Counted from the stretch's first letter, positions 19,401 to 27,470 are shown. The stretch is DNA of 64,000 nucleotides from Micromussa lordhowensis (GCA_964020085.1 OZ026604.1:19227197-19291196), one strand, 5' to 3'. A program made the numbers and translations. Notes: generated by a model from the sequence alone, not told the origin.

Positions 19401-21840
19401 AATAATAGACAACCCCAAAAAAAGAAAACTGCTGGGATTCTTCAGAAAATTACCTGTTCTTTTTTTATCTAAAACCACCATGAAAGTTGATGTTGCCGAT
19501 TGAAAACGTTTCCTATTGGATCACTGCTCTCTTATCGATCTTTTAAAATGCGCTTCATAAAAACATAAGTCACAGGAAAGAGAGCCAGTCTCAGCTGAAC
19601 TCCGGTTGATTGGTTGACTTAACTATGCCAGGCTTCAGTCAAAAAGAGAATTGTCGCCATCATTTAAAACTTTTCCATGCACGTAGGTAATCAGACCCAA
19701 ACCTAGACCCCAGCTCACGTGCAGTTTGGGCATTTGTTAATTAAATGAAGTCAAGGTGAAAGCAACGTCTCGTAGAAATATGCAGGTTTTTTGTCTATTT
19801 GCGTAGTGTCCACAACAAATATGTCTTTCCACCCAGTTTTTCTTTTCATTGGCAATCACTCGTACGAGTCTAGATAATTATAAACAAGCTTCTTTGCTCG
19901 TCACTAAGCACTGCTAAACCGGCTCCAACTAAAACTGGATATCGAACTCAAAACAGAAGGGCAAACGACGTAAACAAAGTTACAAAACTCAAATCAAAAT
20001 TCTAGCTTATCCTGGGTTAGCTTTATCAGGCTTTGAACAACCAGGCCCAGGAGCTCCGCTTATAGGCTTGGCTAAATCTATATATTAGGCTTTTAATTAC
20101 AAAAGAGGCTTACTGAAGCGCTCAGCTGTTCTCTTTGGCACCCCATGACTTAACTAAATAAAGGGAGTTTCATTCAGAAAGCAGAATGTTTCATAATTTA
20201 GTTCCTCTCCGCTAGTTTACGTTCCTGCTTCTTTGATTTTGTCGCCTTTTTAAGGTGTTCAGTAGACTCAGAGGCCCTGCCTGGGAAACTTGTTATGACT
20301 AATATTGTTTAAGGGCCTTTCCAGGGCCTCGTTTTGGGATTTTGGTACGGTCAATTTTTACGGGAGGGTGGGTTATTCTTCTTTAAACATCTATTTCCAA
20401 GACTTACCGCGTTGCATCTTGAGTTATCCTGTTCGTTTCAGCCAGTTGTTTTTTTACATTTTAGTTTTTGTCTCATCCTTTGTCAATTATTTTCATAGTA
20501 GCATTCCTTTGGCTTATTCAGTATTTTTTGCTCCGTTTATTTTGTTTATTTTTTGTCGTCTACTAATTAGCACATTTTTCTGTTCTTTTATGTAATCTTG
20601 CTACTTATTCGATAGTTGCCAGTTGTAATTACGTAATCACTAGCACTTCAATCTTGAACGTCAGAAGTTGTCCGTCGTCCTCGCTTCTCTTAAGAGTATA
20701 CACAGTATATACGTTACTCTAAAGTTCTGAAGTACATATCGGTTTCTGTGGGGGCATGACGTCGCTAATTCATTTCACCTGTTTAGGCTGCCCAGCTTTT
20801 TTTACAATTAATGATAATTTTTCATGAAGACAAAGATTGCATTTTTTACTAATGTTGCTATAAGGTTTACACTTCTTTAAAGCTTTCCATTGTATCTGAA
20901 ATGGTTTCTTGGCGTCCTGTAAAGTCCAAAAATGTTCCATTTCATTTCCCCTGCTCGAGTGTCGAAAGGATGTCTTGTGGTTCCTGAAACGTTCCTTAAA
21001 GTTTGTTCCAAGTCCGACATATGTTTCAGTTGATGTCTCAGTCGTTACTGTGGCTTGGTAGATGGCACTTGACTGAAGGAATTTCCCTTCGGGTGGACAA
21101 TCTGCAATGCAGGTTTTTGCGTTGGCGTATTTGCAGATGAAAGAACGTGTTTGTTGTGACGAGATGATAGGTTTCATGTTGTTAAACACGAAAGACCGTG
21201 TTAGACTACATTTCCAAACACCGAGATGAGAGTTGAAAATGAGACGCGTAGAGCAGTATATTAGTCGTATCTCGATATTGGTCAAACACACACTTGAGTG
21301 CTTGATATATCTTTTCAATTGTGACTGAACCTGAGGAGAAAACGGAGAATAAAATCATAAAACTCTGTGCTAATTAAGATCAGGTATCCAAACGATTTTC
21401 TTTATTCAAGCTTGATAAATTGTAAATGAGTTTTGGAAATACATGTGTAATAAACTTGTTTTCCGTAACGTTGTAGAATTTAGAGAGCATCAAATTAAAC
21501 TTTTTAAGGTGTTGCTATATATGCACTTTTTTTATTCTGTTTAGGCAGTAACTCAGTGGGCAAACCACTCATAACGAATTACGACGTGCTCCGCATTGTA
21601 TCGGAAGAGGTTGGACATTGTTGGAAAAATCTGGCGAGAGTACTAAGCCTCAGTACGGGAAGAATTGACATGATTTCAGTGGATGAGGAAAATGACCAAG
21701 AACGTTGCTACAAGGCTCTGGAAAGATGGTGCCAGGAAAATGGAGAAGAAGCAACGATAAGAAAACTTATGCTTGCACTAAACAAATCAGGTCTTGCGGA
21801 AGTGAACAAAAAGGTGATAAATTGTTTAGGCCCGACGTGA
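5748..21840 (+). CDS. DED-NB-ARC-TPR-ZU5-ZU5-UPA-CARD-like-Death receptor (11 exons)
   Basis: This is a predicted cytosolic death-fold STAND receptor. Exons: 5748-7446, 9741-11077, 11674-11737, 12628-12850, 13866-14212, 14720-14955, 15176-15468, 15907-16245, 17516-17675, 18621-18891, 21545-21840. All junctions are GT-AG; the exon lengths sum to 5265 nt, that is 1754 codons plus TGA. Approximate domains by residue: DED 10-98, NB-ARC 110-460, helical region to 567, TPR 568-1012, acidic linker 1034-1107, first ZU5 1108-1245, second ZU5 1250-1396, UPA 1400-1566, CARD-like 1567-1656, Death 1669-1748. The tail is ordered as in PIDD1 (LRR-ZU5-ZU5-UPA-Death), while the front is NLR/APAF-like. By analogy it should oligomerise on activation and recruit death-fold adaptors; the ligand is unknown. 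The two PIDD-type cleavage positions read EFS and RFS rather than HFS. An alternative exon-5 acceptor (13785) gives 1781 residues. Confidence 0.8.
8163..8292. repeat. Near-perfect foldback (about 2 x 55 bp), intron 1
   Basis: The left arm GCTAATTGAAATGCGAGGGG...ATGCAAGGGGGATAAG is followed at once by its reverse complement CTTATCCCCCTTGCAT...CCCCTCGCATTTCAATTAGC, centred near 8231. The only loop is a few bases. Mismatches are few, so it is young or maintained. It abuts the Crypton-like ORF. Confidence 0.85.
8274..8606 (-). CDS. Crypton-like (DUF3504-related) N-terminal ORF fragment
   Basis: An ATG-initiated frame of 110 residues (MLSDSESELFITQSSFSGS...) on the strand opposite the host gene. 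It ends ARIPQNTKRATSWSTRVWDD then WVTERNFMSS. The NTKRATSWSTRVWDDW stretch resembles the helical N-terminal lobe of Crypton tyrosine recombinases and the domesticated DUF3504 proteins abundant in cnidarians. The catalytic tyrosine-recombinase lobe is absent, and the frame stops inside the adjacent foldback. It is probably a captured or truncated first exon, not a working recombinase. The family call is from motif recognition only. Confidence 0.45.
   Translation of the reverse strand: MLSDSESELFITQSSFSGSRSIDLLENNLESLFAGADNEKAVDNINLRTEDLLTDVFTDKEDSGRRIITVSDKEIQARNGARIPQNTKRATSWSTRVWDDWVTERNFMSS
8826..8936. repeat. Second foldback, intron 1
   Basis: TATCGGCCTTCAGCTCGTGG...TTATTCCCCTCGTGTGTTGCCC is followed immediately by GGGCAACACACGAGGGGAATAA...CCCCTCGCTTCAGGCCGATAA. 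The centre is near 8880, with a few mismatches between arms. With the foldback at 8163-8292 it brackets the Crypton-like ORF, suggesting a composite element or two related foldback MITEs. Confidence 0.8.
9741..11077 (+). CDS. Exon 2: tetratricopeptide-repeat (TPR) array
   Basis: The acceptor TTTTGCTAG|GATC completes the split Gly codon left by exon 1. The exon encodes about 445 residues of paired amphipathic helices with TPR signatures, for example NAIGNCHNKLDKPDEAIKYY, EKQNDEAIKQFRKAIECYQE, ANTYAWLREFKEAY, and AELCRSLEDYDEAEEYYEQA. TPRs in NB-ARC proteins normally form the sensor or partner-binding end. The exon ends CTTGTTAAAG|GTACAC in phase 0; the reading frame runs only a few codons past it, to a stop at 11098. 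Confidence 0.9.
11078..12627 (+). other. Introns 2 and 3 of the receptor gene
   Basis: Intron 2 runs 11078-11673 and intron 3 runs 11738-12627. The frame at 11133-11390 shows no family signature. A short inverted motif CAGGCCTGAACGGGATCCTGTTCAGGCCTG lies at about 12356-12385. Nothing else was recognised. Confidence 0.6.
11674..11737 (+). CDS. Exon 3: short linker exon
   Basis: A 64-nt exon between CTATCAACAG and GCAG|GTATTT. It enters in phase 0 (KENKQRDTLVGSLKALF...) and leaves in phase 1. It continues the helical character of the TPR region. It is supported by splice signals and by exact phase agreement with both neighbours, since without it exon 4 would not join in frame. Confidence 0.7.
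12628..12850 (+). CDS. Exon 4: acidic linker
   Basis: The acceptor ATTTCAG|TT completes a Val codon and is followed by SWVELAEKLSSDED. A long run dominated by Asp and Glu (DDDSDKEVDDQDDDSENDED) follows, then a mixed acidic segment ending KIKIRE. The donor GA|GTGAGT is strong and in phase 2. The segment has the look of a flexible, disordered spacer between the TPR module and the ZU5 modules. It ends in a stop if read past the donor, so the splice is needed. Confidence 0.75.
13866..14212 (+). CDS. Exon 5: first ZU5-like domain
   Basis: The acceptor CCCTTCCAG|A completes a Glu codon and gives EGTVTSEGTQWNLKEWAVHM, the typical opening of a ZU5 domain (G-G-x-V-x-S..G..L.IP.gAV pattern). Later come STSSDDTLEFKTEVTLTLSHS and YELVIFKLTN, the beta-rich body. 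A second acceptor at 13784 (CTTTCAG|GAAT) is also in frame and follows a stronger pyrimidine tract; using it adds 27 residues. The donor is at 14213 in phase 1. Confidence 0.75.
14720..14955 (+). CDS. Exon 6: end of first ZU5, start of second ZU5
   Basis: Entered at CAACAACAG|AC in phase 1, left at TTAAAG|GTAGGC in phase 0. It contains ITEFSTYVVVCRL, which sits where PIDD-type proteins carry the HFS autoprocessing site after the first ZU5; here the His position is Glu (residues 1249-1251, bases 14794-14802). SGGSFYLPEYPNVCVTIPKK then opens the second ZU5 domain. Confidence 0.8.
15176..15468 (+). CDS. Exon 7: body of second ZU5 domain
   Basis: Entered at CTTCTAG|GTC in phase 0. It encodes VHEVPREKFKGQEVVVGPIL, then EFSKPVTIQLPVSL, a well-preserved ZU5 core, and ends QVQRFSG at the start of the UPA domain. 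The RFS triplet (15458-15466) sits at the second PIDD-type autoprocessing position with Arg in place of His. The donor TCTGG|GTACG is in phase 2; reading on gives a stop near 15510. Confidence 0.85.
15907..16245 (+). CDS. Exon 8: UPA domain, first part
   Basis: The acceptor TTTGTTTCAG|A completes the Gly codon and gives GYTCLLDWRIKDLSVAGVIG, continuing the RFS-G-Y context as expected for the UPA domain shared by UNC5, PIDD and ankyrins. It continues through FFAYFPPEERPDSQDILFLI and VSLSGGIRALDEDD. It leaves at CTCAG|GTGGC in phase 2. Confidence 0.8.
16564..17110 (+). mobile_element. LINE fragment (reverse transcriptase C-terminus) in intron 8
   Basis: The frame 16573-16914 encodes VSAGLAILKRVSTTMPFDTR, NALVMPYFNYCSNVWGNI, and KVQRLQNRAARILTF, the thumb and connection region of a CR1/L2-type LINE reverse transcriptase. 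A stop at about 16914 is followed by further homologous codons (HNLRNS..., then LWNKIPSEIR near 17050). It ends in an AT-rich tail with TTAA repeats at about 17195-17215. It carries no catalytic YADD, so it is a dead 5'-truncated copy on the sense strand of the host intron. Confidence 0.75.
17516..17675 (+). CDS. Exon 9: UPA domain, C-terminal part
   Basis: Entered at GCAACAG|G, completing an Arg codon. It encodes RFEGGDPHRVQVAVRVIND and GVKFYSSPKLEKETLLCKLN, the closing beta strands of the UPA fold. It leaves at TTTAAG|GTACGA in phase 0. Confidence 0.75.
17844..17917 (+). ncRNA. tRNA-like sequence, probably a SINE head or tRNA pseudogene (intron 9)
   Basis: The acceptor arm GGCCTCG pairs with TGGGGCC at 17910-17916 (two G-U pairs). 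The D arm is GCTC-AGTCGGTA-GAGC and the T arm is GTGGG-TTCAAAC-CCCAC. A-box and B-box promoter sequences are intact. The 24 bases between D and T arms do not form a proper anticodon stem, so it should not decode. A tRNA-derived SINE promoter or decayed tRNA is the best reading; no clear SINE body was delimited. Confidence 0.6.
18621..18891 (+). CDS. Exon 10: CARD-like death-fold segment
   Basis: The acceptor CTTCTTTAG|ACA keeps phase 0; a nearer AG at 18655 would break the frame. The helical segment TNPVDFFGVPLRDQILLEP leads into about 70 residues. The end of that stretch, HTFFEVLAGLTSERQDECF then ALVTELNYPHVIERLRK, resembles the last three helices of a CARD (LLdlL..rG..af..Fl.aL...p.Lv.lL). 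The CARD label is a by-eye inference; a generic death-fold or helical linker is the alternative. It leaves at GAAAAG|GTAAAG in phase 1. Confidence 0.65.
18892..20760 (+). other. Intron 10, proximal part
   Basis: No gene is supported. The open frame at 20305-20595 is phenylalanine-rich with no family signature and lies in AT-rich sequence, so it is taken as chance. Confidence 0.5.
20770..21318 (-). mobile_element. Penelope-like element fragment: GIY-YIG endonuclease domain
   Basis: The 182-residue frame carries a Cys-rich lead (CKYANAKTCIADCPPEGKFL), then IYQATVTTETSTETYVGLG, FKERFRNHKTSFRH, and a closing CNLCLHEKLSLIVKK. This order (C-x-C, IYxA, YVGL, FKxRxxNHKxSF, CxLCLxEK) is the C-terminal GIY-YIG endonuclease of Penelope-like retroelements. 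No reverse transcriptase was found upstream, so the element is truncated. It lies antisense in the last intron of the receptor gene, close to the Death exon. Confidence 0.8.
21545..21840 (+). CDS. Exon 11: Death domain and C-terminus
   Basis: The acceptor CTGTTTAG|GC completes a Gly codon and gives GSNSVGKPLITNYDVLRIVS. A Death domain follows: VGHCWKNLARVLSLSTGRID (the W-K-x-LAR core), ERCYKALERWCQENGEEAT, then RKLMLALNKSGLAEVNKKV. The protein ends INCLGPT, TGA at 21838-21840. Homology to the fragment at 27870-28205 continues beyond the stop, suggesting a shared 3' untranslated region. Confidence 0.85.
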
Positions 21841-22210
21841 AATGTCAGCTATGTTCATCGTCCCTCAACAGAAGAACGGGCGGAGTTTGGGTCGAGATAC
21901 AAAGAGATGGGAACTATGGTGCTTTTGTCCAACTCGTGTAAAGGTTCGTATTGTTTGAGCCGCTTCCGAATGTCAGAGCGCAGAACTACATTGCTTGGAA
22001 ATGGATTTGGTGATTCAATGAATTCTGTCTCAGATCTTATATAGAACCCAATTAAAATGGGACTTGTGTCCTTGTTTCGATTTGCGATTCGTCTGGAAAT
22101 TTTTATTGTCACGCTCACGATAGAGGTTTTATTTTTTTATTTATTTTTTTTATTCTAATTTAACTTTGTTTATGTTACATAATAAATGAATAAAAAATAC
22201 AATTAAACGT
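21841..22210 (+). other. Probable 3' untranslated region and polyadenylation region
   Basis: Sequence after the receptor stop is homologous to 27920-28205, which follows the Death fragment of the broken paralogue. Shared words include GGAGTTTGGGTCGAGA, TGAGCCGCTTC and TCAATGAATTCTG. That fits a conserved 3' UTR. AATAAA occurs at 22181-22186, after a T-rich tract. Confidence 0.5.
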
Positions 22211-22353
22211 ACGGTAAGTAAATTCCAGGCATAAAAGGAAAGTACAACACTTTAAAGACTACAATAGATATAGAATAAATTAATGCTAGGCACTACTGAT
22301 TACAAGTTTGAAACTGTGACATCTTCGGCACAAAGTAGCTAGATTAGTTTAAA

Positions 22354-22644
22354 CTAGTGAGACGTTGGTGGTGGCAAAATTTCTGGAACAAAATCTTTTA
22401 ATGTAAGGCATTTCCATTTCTCATTAAAGAGATTGGCAGTTTTGTTTTTTATTGCAATGTATCTTTCAGTCATTATATTTTCTCGGAGTTCTGTCTTAAA
22501 CAGTGAGAAGAGTAACGATTGTTCATTCAAGTAACATTTATAGATGAAAGATTTTGCCACCAGCAAAGCTAAGCTTAGGGGTTGATGGTGTTTCAGTGGG
22601 GTTGTAGGTCCGTATAAAATTGTTGAGTCTGGTAATGTTTTCAC
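22354..22644 (-). mobile_element. LINE C-terminal fragment
   Basis: The 96-residue frame contains ILYGPTTPLKHHQPLSLALL, VAKSFIYKCYLNEQ, FKTELRENIMTERYIAIKNK and FNEKWKCL. This resembles the C-terminal zinc-binding region after the reverse transcriptase in some cnidarian LINEs (pattern LLFGk...LLlaKfYIY.CR...FK..l......E..IA.kn). No polymerase motifs are present. It sits between the 3' UTR-like region and the shared tail at 22780. Confidence 0.45.
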
Positions 22645-23409
22645 TCGTGACTTGCGAACTTGCGAACAACTTCGGCCTTCGTCGATTTAAAGGCAACTGA
22701 AATTACTGGCTATGTAACGGTTCATAATTTTGCGCGTACTACGCCAGCAACAAATCACGTGATTGACTTTTAAATAATCGGAATTTCATTATGTTCGTTG
22801 GCTGCATTTCGGTCTCTCTGCGGCGTGGTGTATTTTATCACTTGTCAATACTGTATAAAGAACACCTACACGCATTGCAACATGTTGGTTTAGATATTTT
22901 TAGCGCGCCTGTTTTATTCTTTATTGTATTATACTCTCATCTCTGCTGTCATTTATGTCCTTTTCCGGTCTTCTATCAAATGTTTAAATATATTCTCTCT
23001 CAGTCCTGCTATTACGCTTACTATTAATATTAATTTTACTCTTTTAATATATTCTTTTAATATTTAACAATTATTCTTTGAAATCGAGGTGAACAGTGGC
23101 AGAATATTTACCGAGCCGCGAAATAGTATATACACAGGAAGTGATCTCAACAACATTTTCAGAAGGAAACCATTAAAAATCGATTTAATTGATCTCTCAA
23201 TTCATGCGTGGAAAACGTGCAAGCGGTACAAAGCATGCGCGAATTCGCGAAACGCATTATTCACTCGGTAGGGGGTGAATAATGCTCATTAGCCAGAGAT
23301 AGCGAACCAATCAGATTGCTTAAAACACCAAGATCACTGAGTGTGTATATACTAAAGTCTTTTATTTTACGCGAGGGTCTTGCCTAATGCTGAAACAGCC
23401 GAAAATTTA

Positions 23410-23688
23410 AGGTGGCTCTTACCCCCCTTCGCAGAATTTTTTTTAAACTTTGCAAAAAGTCACCGAGCCCGTTTTTGAGTTATAAGCGCTTAAAGCTGAA
23501 TTTAAGGGTTCTTTTAAGAGGTCATATTGTTGCTATGGTAACCTATGGAGCTGCAAAATTGACAGCAACATGTTCACCAAATGATTGGGGAGTTTTATGA
23601 TACCATGATTTTGGCATCAACCGATATAGAGTGGGTATAATGGCCTATCAAAATTGGAAATACTGGAAACTGCTTAGAGCCACCTTAA
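23410..23688 (+). mobile_element. MITE with AAGGTGGCTC / GAGCCACCTT ends
   Basis: It opens TTAAGGTGGCTCTTACCCCC and closes GCTTAGAGCCACCTTAA, so the terminal inverted repeats are about 12 bp with TTAA at the edge. Internal words (CACCGAGC...TTTTGAGTTATAAG...GCTTAAAGCT...TGCTATGGTAACC) recur in at least four copies at 32010-33560 and in the inverted arm at 48713-48985. It has no coding capacity. Confidence 0.75.
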
Positions 23689-23810
23689 TATTTAATATTT
23701 CCGATAACTGAGCATATTTGGCCCATTGGTAAGGAGAGAGATTGTAAACAGTAACATAGACCACAAAACGACGCAACTTGTTCTGCTTTGGGGTAAAAAG
23801 GTTAAGGACG

Positions 23811-24466
23811 TTCGCGCCCAAAAACTTCCCACGCACAGATTGTTTTTAAACTTTGTCTACAGGTAGAAAATGATAAGTTAAGATTAAGAACGTAAAAAAA
23901 ATCGGGGGTCACCGAACTCGTTTTGAAGATAAGGCGTATCACAGACCATAGCATTTCTAGGATTTCCAGTCATTTGAGGCGATTTTGCTCAGATTCATTA
24001 CTATCGGCATATAGTTAATTTCAAGAATCATATCTAAGTTATGTGTGTTTAACACAGCATACATAGGCCTATTTGATAGATCTTTGCTACATATGTCATT
24101 AAATCAGCTAGAATTAGCCTTAAAAAATACAACTTCTAAGTTACGCACACCTGTATCCACGTACAAATTCGACCCTATTTGAATAGTATATGAGAAATAA
24201 TTAAAACTTCCCACGTACAGATTTTTTTTGTTTTTTAGTATAATAGAAAGAATCAGAAAAGGAAGTGATCTGCCGAAAAAAAATTGGGGGTCACCGAGCA
24301 TCCAACAAAAATATTCGCACACAAAGTTAACGCAAAGGTCATCAGCTCTATATTTTGTTGAGTTTTCGACTCGGTGCGCGCGCTTGAAAATGACGTGGCA
24401 CGCTCGTGACCAATGAACAGCGTGCGCACTAGAGATGCGCAGTAGCAATGGGCGCGAACGTCCCTA
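23811..24466. mobile_element. Non-autonomous DNA transposon with a visible empty site elsewhere
   Basis: Ends are GGACGTTCGCGCCC and GGGCGCGAACGTCC, 14-bp perfect terminal inverted repeats. The left flank reads GGTTAA and the right flank CTAAGTCTGC. The uninterrupted allele is present in the inverted arm near 48586-48603 (reverse complement GGTTAAGTCTGC). The target duplication is therefore TTAA with one change, as used by piggyBac and Kolobok families. No transposase was seen. Subterminal direct repeats CTTCCCACG(C/T)ACAGATT are present. Confidence 0.75.
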
Positions 24467-24469
24467 AGT

Positions 24470-24740
24470 CTGCAAACAAGCCAAGTGGCCGATAAGGCAG
24501 GAGCTTCTCTCGGTTTATGTAGCATGAAGCGAGGAGGGGTATTTCTACCCACCTCTCCCCACTGTGTGAGATGCTAGTCCATAGCAGGGGTATCCCCAGC
24601 ATTAAGTTCGCGGTACACCTGGGTGGAGAGAGGCTGTGAGAGTAACGTGTTTTACCCAAGAAGACAACGCAATGTCCACAGCCAGAGCTCGAACCCAGAC
24701 CGCTCGATCCGGAGACGAGCGCACTTCCGATGACCGAGAA
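24470..24740 (-). mobile_element. tRNA-derived SINE copy
   Basis: The reverse complement reads GTGCGCTCGTCTCCGGATCG, then AGCGGTCTGGGTTCGAGCTC (a B-box-like GGTTCGAGCTC). It continues into a body with CTTGGGTAAAACACG, GGGGAGAGGTGGGTA and CCTGCCTTATCGGCCACTTG. The same unit occurs in the other orientation at 48303-48595. The order tRNA-like head then unique body is that of a SINE. Confidence 0.7.
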
Positions 24741-24784
24741 TAGTTTTGCCCCGATTGATACGGAGACGTATTGTTGACAGTAAT

Positions 24785-25147
24785 AGGGAGTTTTAGTAGA
24801 CCACGACGGCGACGGCAACGAGAACGTCGCCAAACAAAAGATTTAATGAGCAAACCAATGGTTCTGCGCGTGCATTTTGAATCTTTGTCCATTTCTTTGT
24901 TGTCTTCTGCAAAACAACAAAGTGAAATGACAAAGTCGTACGTATTTTGGAGAACGTGTACCGTAATGGCTAATTTTTCGTGTCTTCCTTTGGAACGCTT
25001 TCATTACATATTTAACCTGAGCAGGTTTTTAGACCGATAGGCGAACTGAACAGATCTGGACAGTTGCAACATTCGAAGGCAAACTATTAATACTTTTCTG
25101 ACAAAGCGTCGTCCTCAACATCGCCCTCGTCATTGCTAAAACTCCCT
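24785..25147 (+). mobile_element. MITE with AGGGAGTTTTAG ends
   Basis: It starts AGGGAGTTTTAGTAGACCAC and ends CATTGCTAAAACTCCCT. It has GACGGCGACGGCAACGAGAA near one end and GTCGTCCTCAACATCGCCCT near the other. An inverted copy lies at 47868-48234, and partial relatives at 3160-3240 and 4200-4275. It is non-coding. Confidence 0.75.
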
Positions 25148-25149
25148 AA

Positions 25150-27255
25150 TATAGCATTACAAAACGACGTAACCTATTCTGGTCTGGGGTACGGCGAGCT
25201 TTGTGAGACCATGTAGTCAGGGTATTTTGAGCCACGTACAAAATCACCTTTCAATTGAAGGAAACCTGAAAATAGAGCTCGCTGGCATAGAAAAGACTTG
25301 AGTGGCAATAATGAACCAAAAAGAAACAAGGATGGCCAAGGCCGGAAAAGGGTAACTTGAAAAATTTAGGCTAAACTTTTCAAGATGCGCAAACCGCGAT
25401 GATTGAGATTAGTGATTTAACCTATCCTGTGACAGCTCTAACGGCAAATTTGAAACCCAGTCTCAGACTCTGGAACCACTTCAATTTCCGTAAATATTTG
25501 ACAAGGACTTCCAAGTTCCCCACCTTGATTCAAACGCCGTTCCGAAGAGGTGAATTAGAGTATTGATAAAGATAGATAACAGACCAAAATAATTCAATTG
25601 CAAATCTAAACCCTATTACAAGCCAAAAATATTAAAAATACTATGCATATAACTTATGTAGAGTTTGATTGACTGATTGATTTAATGGGGTACCTTCCCC
25701 CTAATAATAAGCAAGTACAGGTTAGCAATGGTAGGGAGAATAGTTACGAATTAATAGCTACCTCACAGTCTCGTCCCTGGACTCTACCTTTTCCCGCCTT
25801 ACAAAGGACTTAAACTCAGACGGAAGAAGAAGTAAAGTAGCATGCTGGAGTGCTAGGTGTTCCCACGATAACTTGGATGAGCATGCTAAGAACGCCACGG
25901 ACACTGTGGCAGCTCATTCGTGAACGCGCGCTCCAGATTGAGTTAAAGGTTACGACTTCAAGTATGCAACCATGAAGCAACCAGGAACATCGAAAGAAGC
26001 TGATAAAAACATAAGGGTGTCAATCTTTAGGAATGGATTAATCGACTATCGCTCCGATCATGGTGCATCAAAGAAACCTATGAATCCTCTCTGGACTGGG
26101 ATTCTTTGGTTCCTTCAAGCACTGTTACCGGCGACCTTTCGCACGATAAATAGATCCAAATTCAATCCAAACAATTCACTATCACACTGCTGGTAAAATT
26201 ACAACCTCCTTTTAATATCCTCAGCAGGTTACAGATAGAACCTTAAAACTAGGAAGTAATGCAATGCAAAGAAATCCATAAGAAAACGAACCGTTCGCGA
26301 GAAATACATGAAAATCTTAACACGGCAAAATAAAAAAAAAAACAGAACGAAATTTAGCTACAAATTACCTTTGTCAAGCGACGAGGGTAATGGCTGGTCT
26401 AAATCTAAACGAACCTAAGGAAAATGCTCCATTGTAGAACAAAACTAGCAAGACAACCTTGACTACTCTAAATCTGACGTTCGCATAACGTTTTGCCAAC
26501 ACACGTGTTTTTTGGAACGCGTGCTAAGAAGCTCGGGAGATGATCTGAGGGAGCTGGGATTACTCTGTTAACTAAAGAAACGCAAAATCCGTTTTCTCGA
26601 TTTCAAATTCTAATCTTGGATTTTCGCAAAGAAACGCATCCTAAGCCAGTTGGTATCTGCTGAAAGGTAATGGCCAAACCGACTAGCCGCTAGCCGCCAA
26701 CTACGAATCGGGTAATGGACGCTAGTCGAAGCGCAAATACTGATTTCCGTTTTTTTTTTTGTTTTTTTACGCGTGAAGTATTTCATCCATTGTGTATTCG
26801 TGGCTATGTATTTTTTAAGTAGTACTTTTTTTGTTGGTTAAGTTTATAAGTTATGCTTTCGTGTCTCTTATGACATTCGTTTTGGACAAAATGTCGACAT
26901 TTTCACGCTTGGTGACGTAATTAAATTATTCCTTACTGAGAGTAATAAGTTCCCTCTGGCTGGGGGAGAGTATACAACCCTGTAGCAGCCACGAACAACG
27001 AAACAAGCTTATAAAAACACAATTTGAGTGCAACAAGAGTGCAATTTTTTCAGGAAATAAAAATACAAGGACAACCAAAGTTTAAGAAGGACACTTGGTT
27101 CGTGGAATGATGTGGATTTTCGCTCTGACAAGCACAGTCCGACGACACAAAGTTCTTCCTGATACCGATCTAATAAATTTGACAATATCGTGAGAACTAA
27201 CATACAGTTCAAAGGACGGAGACGTTTAATTCACTTTATCGTAAAATTTGAAGAA
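25150..27255. other. Repeat-rich interval without a supported gene
   Basis: Contains arm-specific inserts (about 25565-25870 and 26148-26975) and shared blocks. A short motif AGTATGCAACC..., followed after a gap by AAACAAGCTTATAAAAACA or AAGAAGCTGATAAAAACATA, occurs twice, near 25960 and near 26975. The frame at 25972-26196 is too weakly supported to call a gene. Confidence 0.5.
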
Positions 27256-27259
27256 AAAA

Positions 27260-27430
27260 CAGTGGAACCTCGAAGGACCAAGGGACTGGCAAAATGTTGT
27301 TCGCTTTAACGAAGTTTCGTTGTATCGAGGTTCTTTTCCATATATATTTTACTATTACTGGGGCCAGGAAAATTGTTTGTCATACCGAGGACTTTGTTAT
27401 ATAGAGGTTCGTTAAATCGAGGTTCCACTG
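27260..27430 (+). mobile_element. Tigger/pogo-like MITE, copy 1
   Basis: It begins CAGTGGAACCTCGAAGGACC and ends TTAAATCGAGGTTCCACTG, the CAGTGGAACCTCG terminal signature of pogo/Tigger-type mariner relatives. The internal sequence, TTATATAGAGGTTCGTTAAA and relatives, is itself near-palindromic. It is non-coding. A second copy follows in inverted orientation. Confidence 0.7.
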
Positions 27431-27470
27431 TAACCCTGCATTGTTTTGGCAGTAAAATAAAAGAAGATTA

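Larger units (their letters stand above)
21790..23050 (+). repeat. Receptor 3' flank duplicated at 27870-28800
   Basis: The Death-exon end, 3' UTR and downstream flank recur in order at 27870-28800. Blocks matched include GGTCTTGCGGAAGT, TTTGTTTCGATTT, CTACGCCAGCAA, GCATTTCGGTCTCTC and TTGTATTATA. The left copy carries extra sequence between about 22130 and 22690, including a LINE fragment. The copies are clearly diverged, so this duplication is older than the 20-kb one. Confidence 0.75.

Noticed and set aside
20305..20595. Phe-rich 96-codon frame resembling a membrane protein
   Set aside because: Low-complexity AT-rich intron sequence; no splice support or recognised motif.
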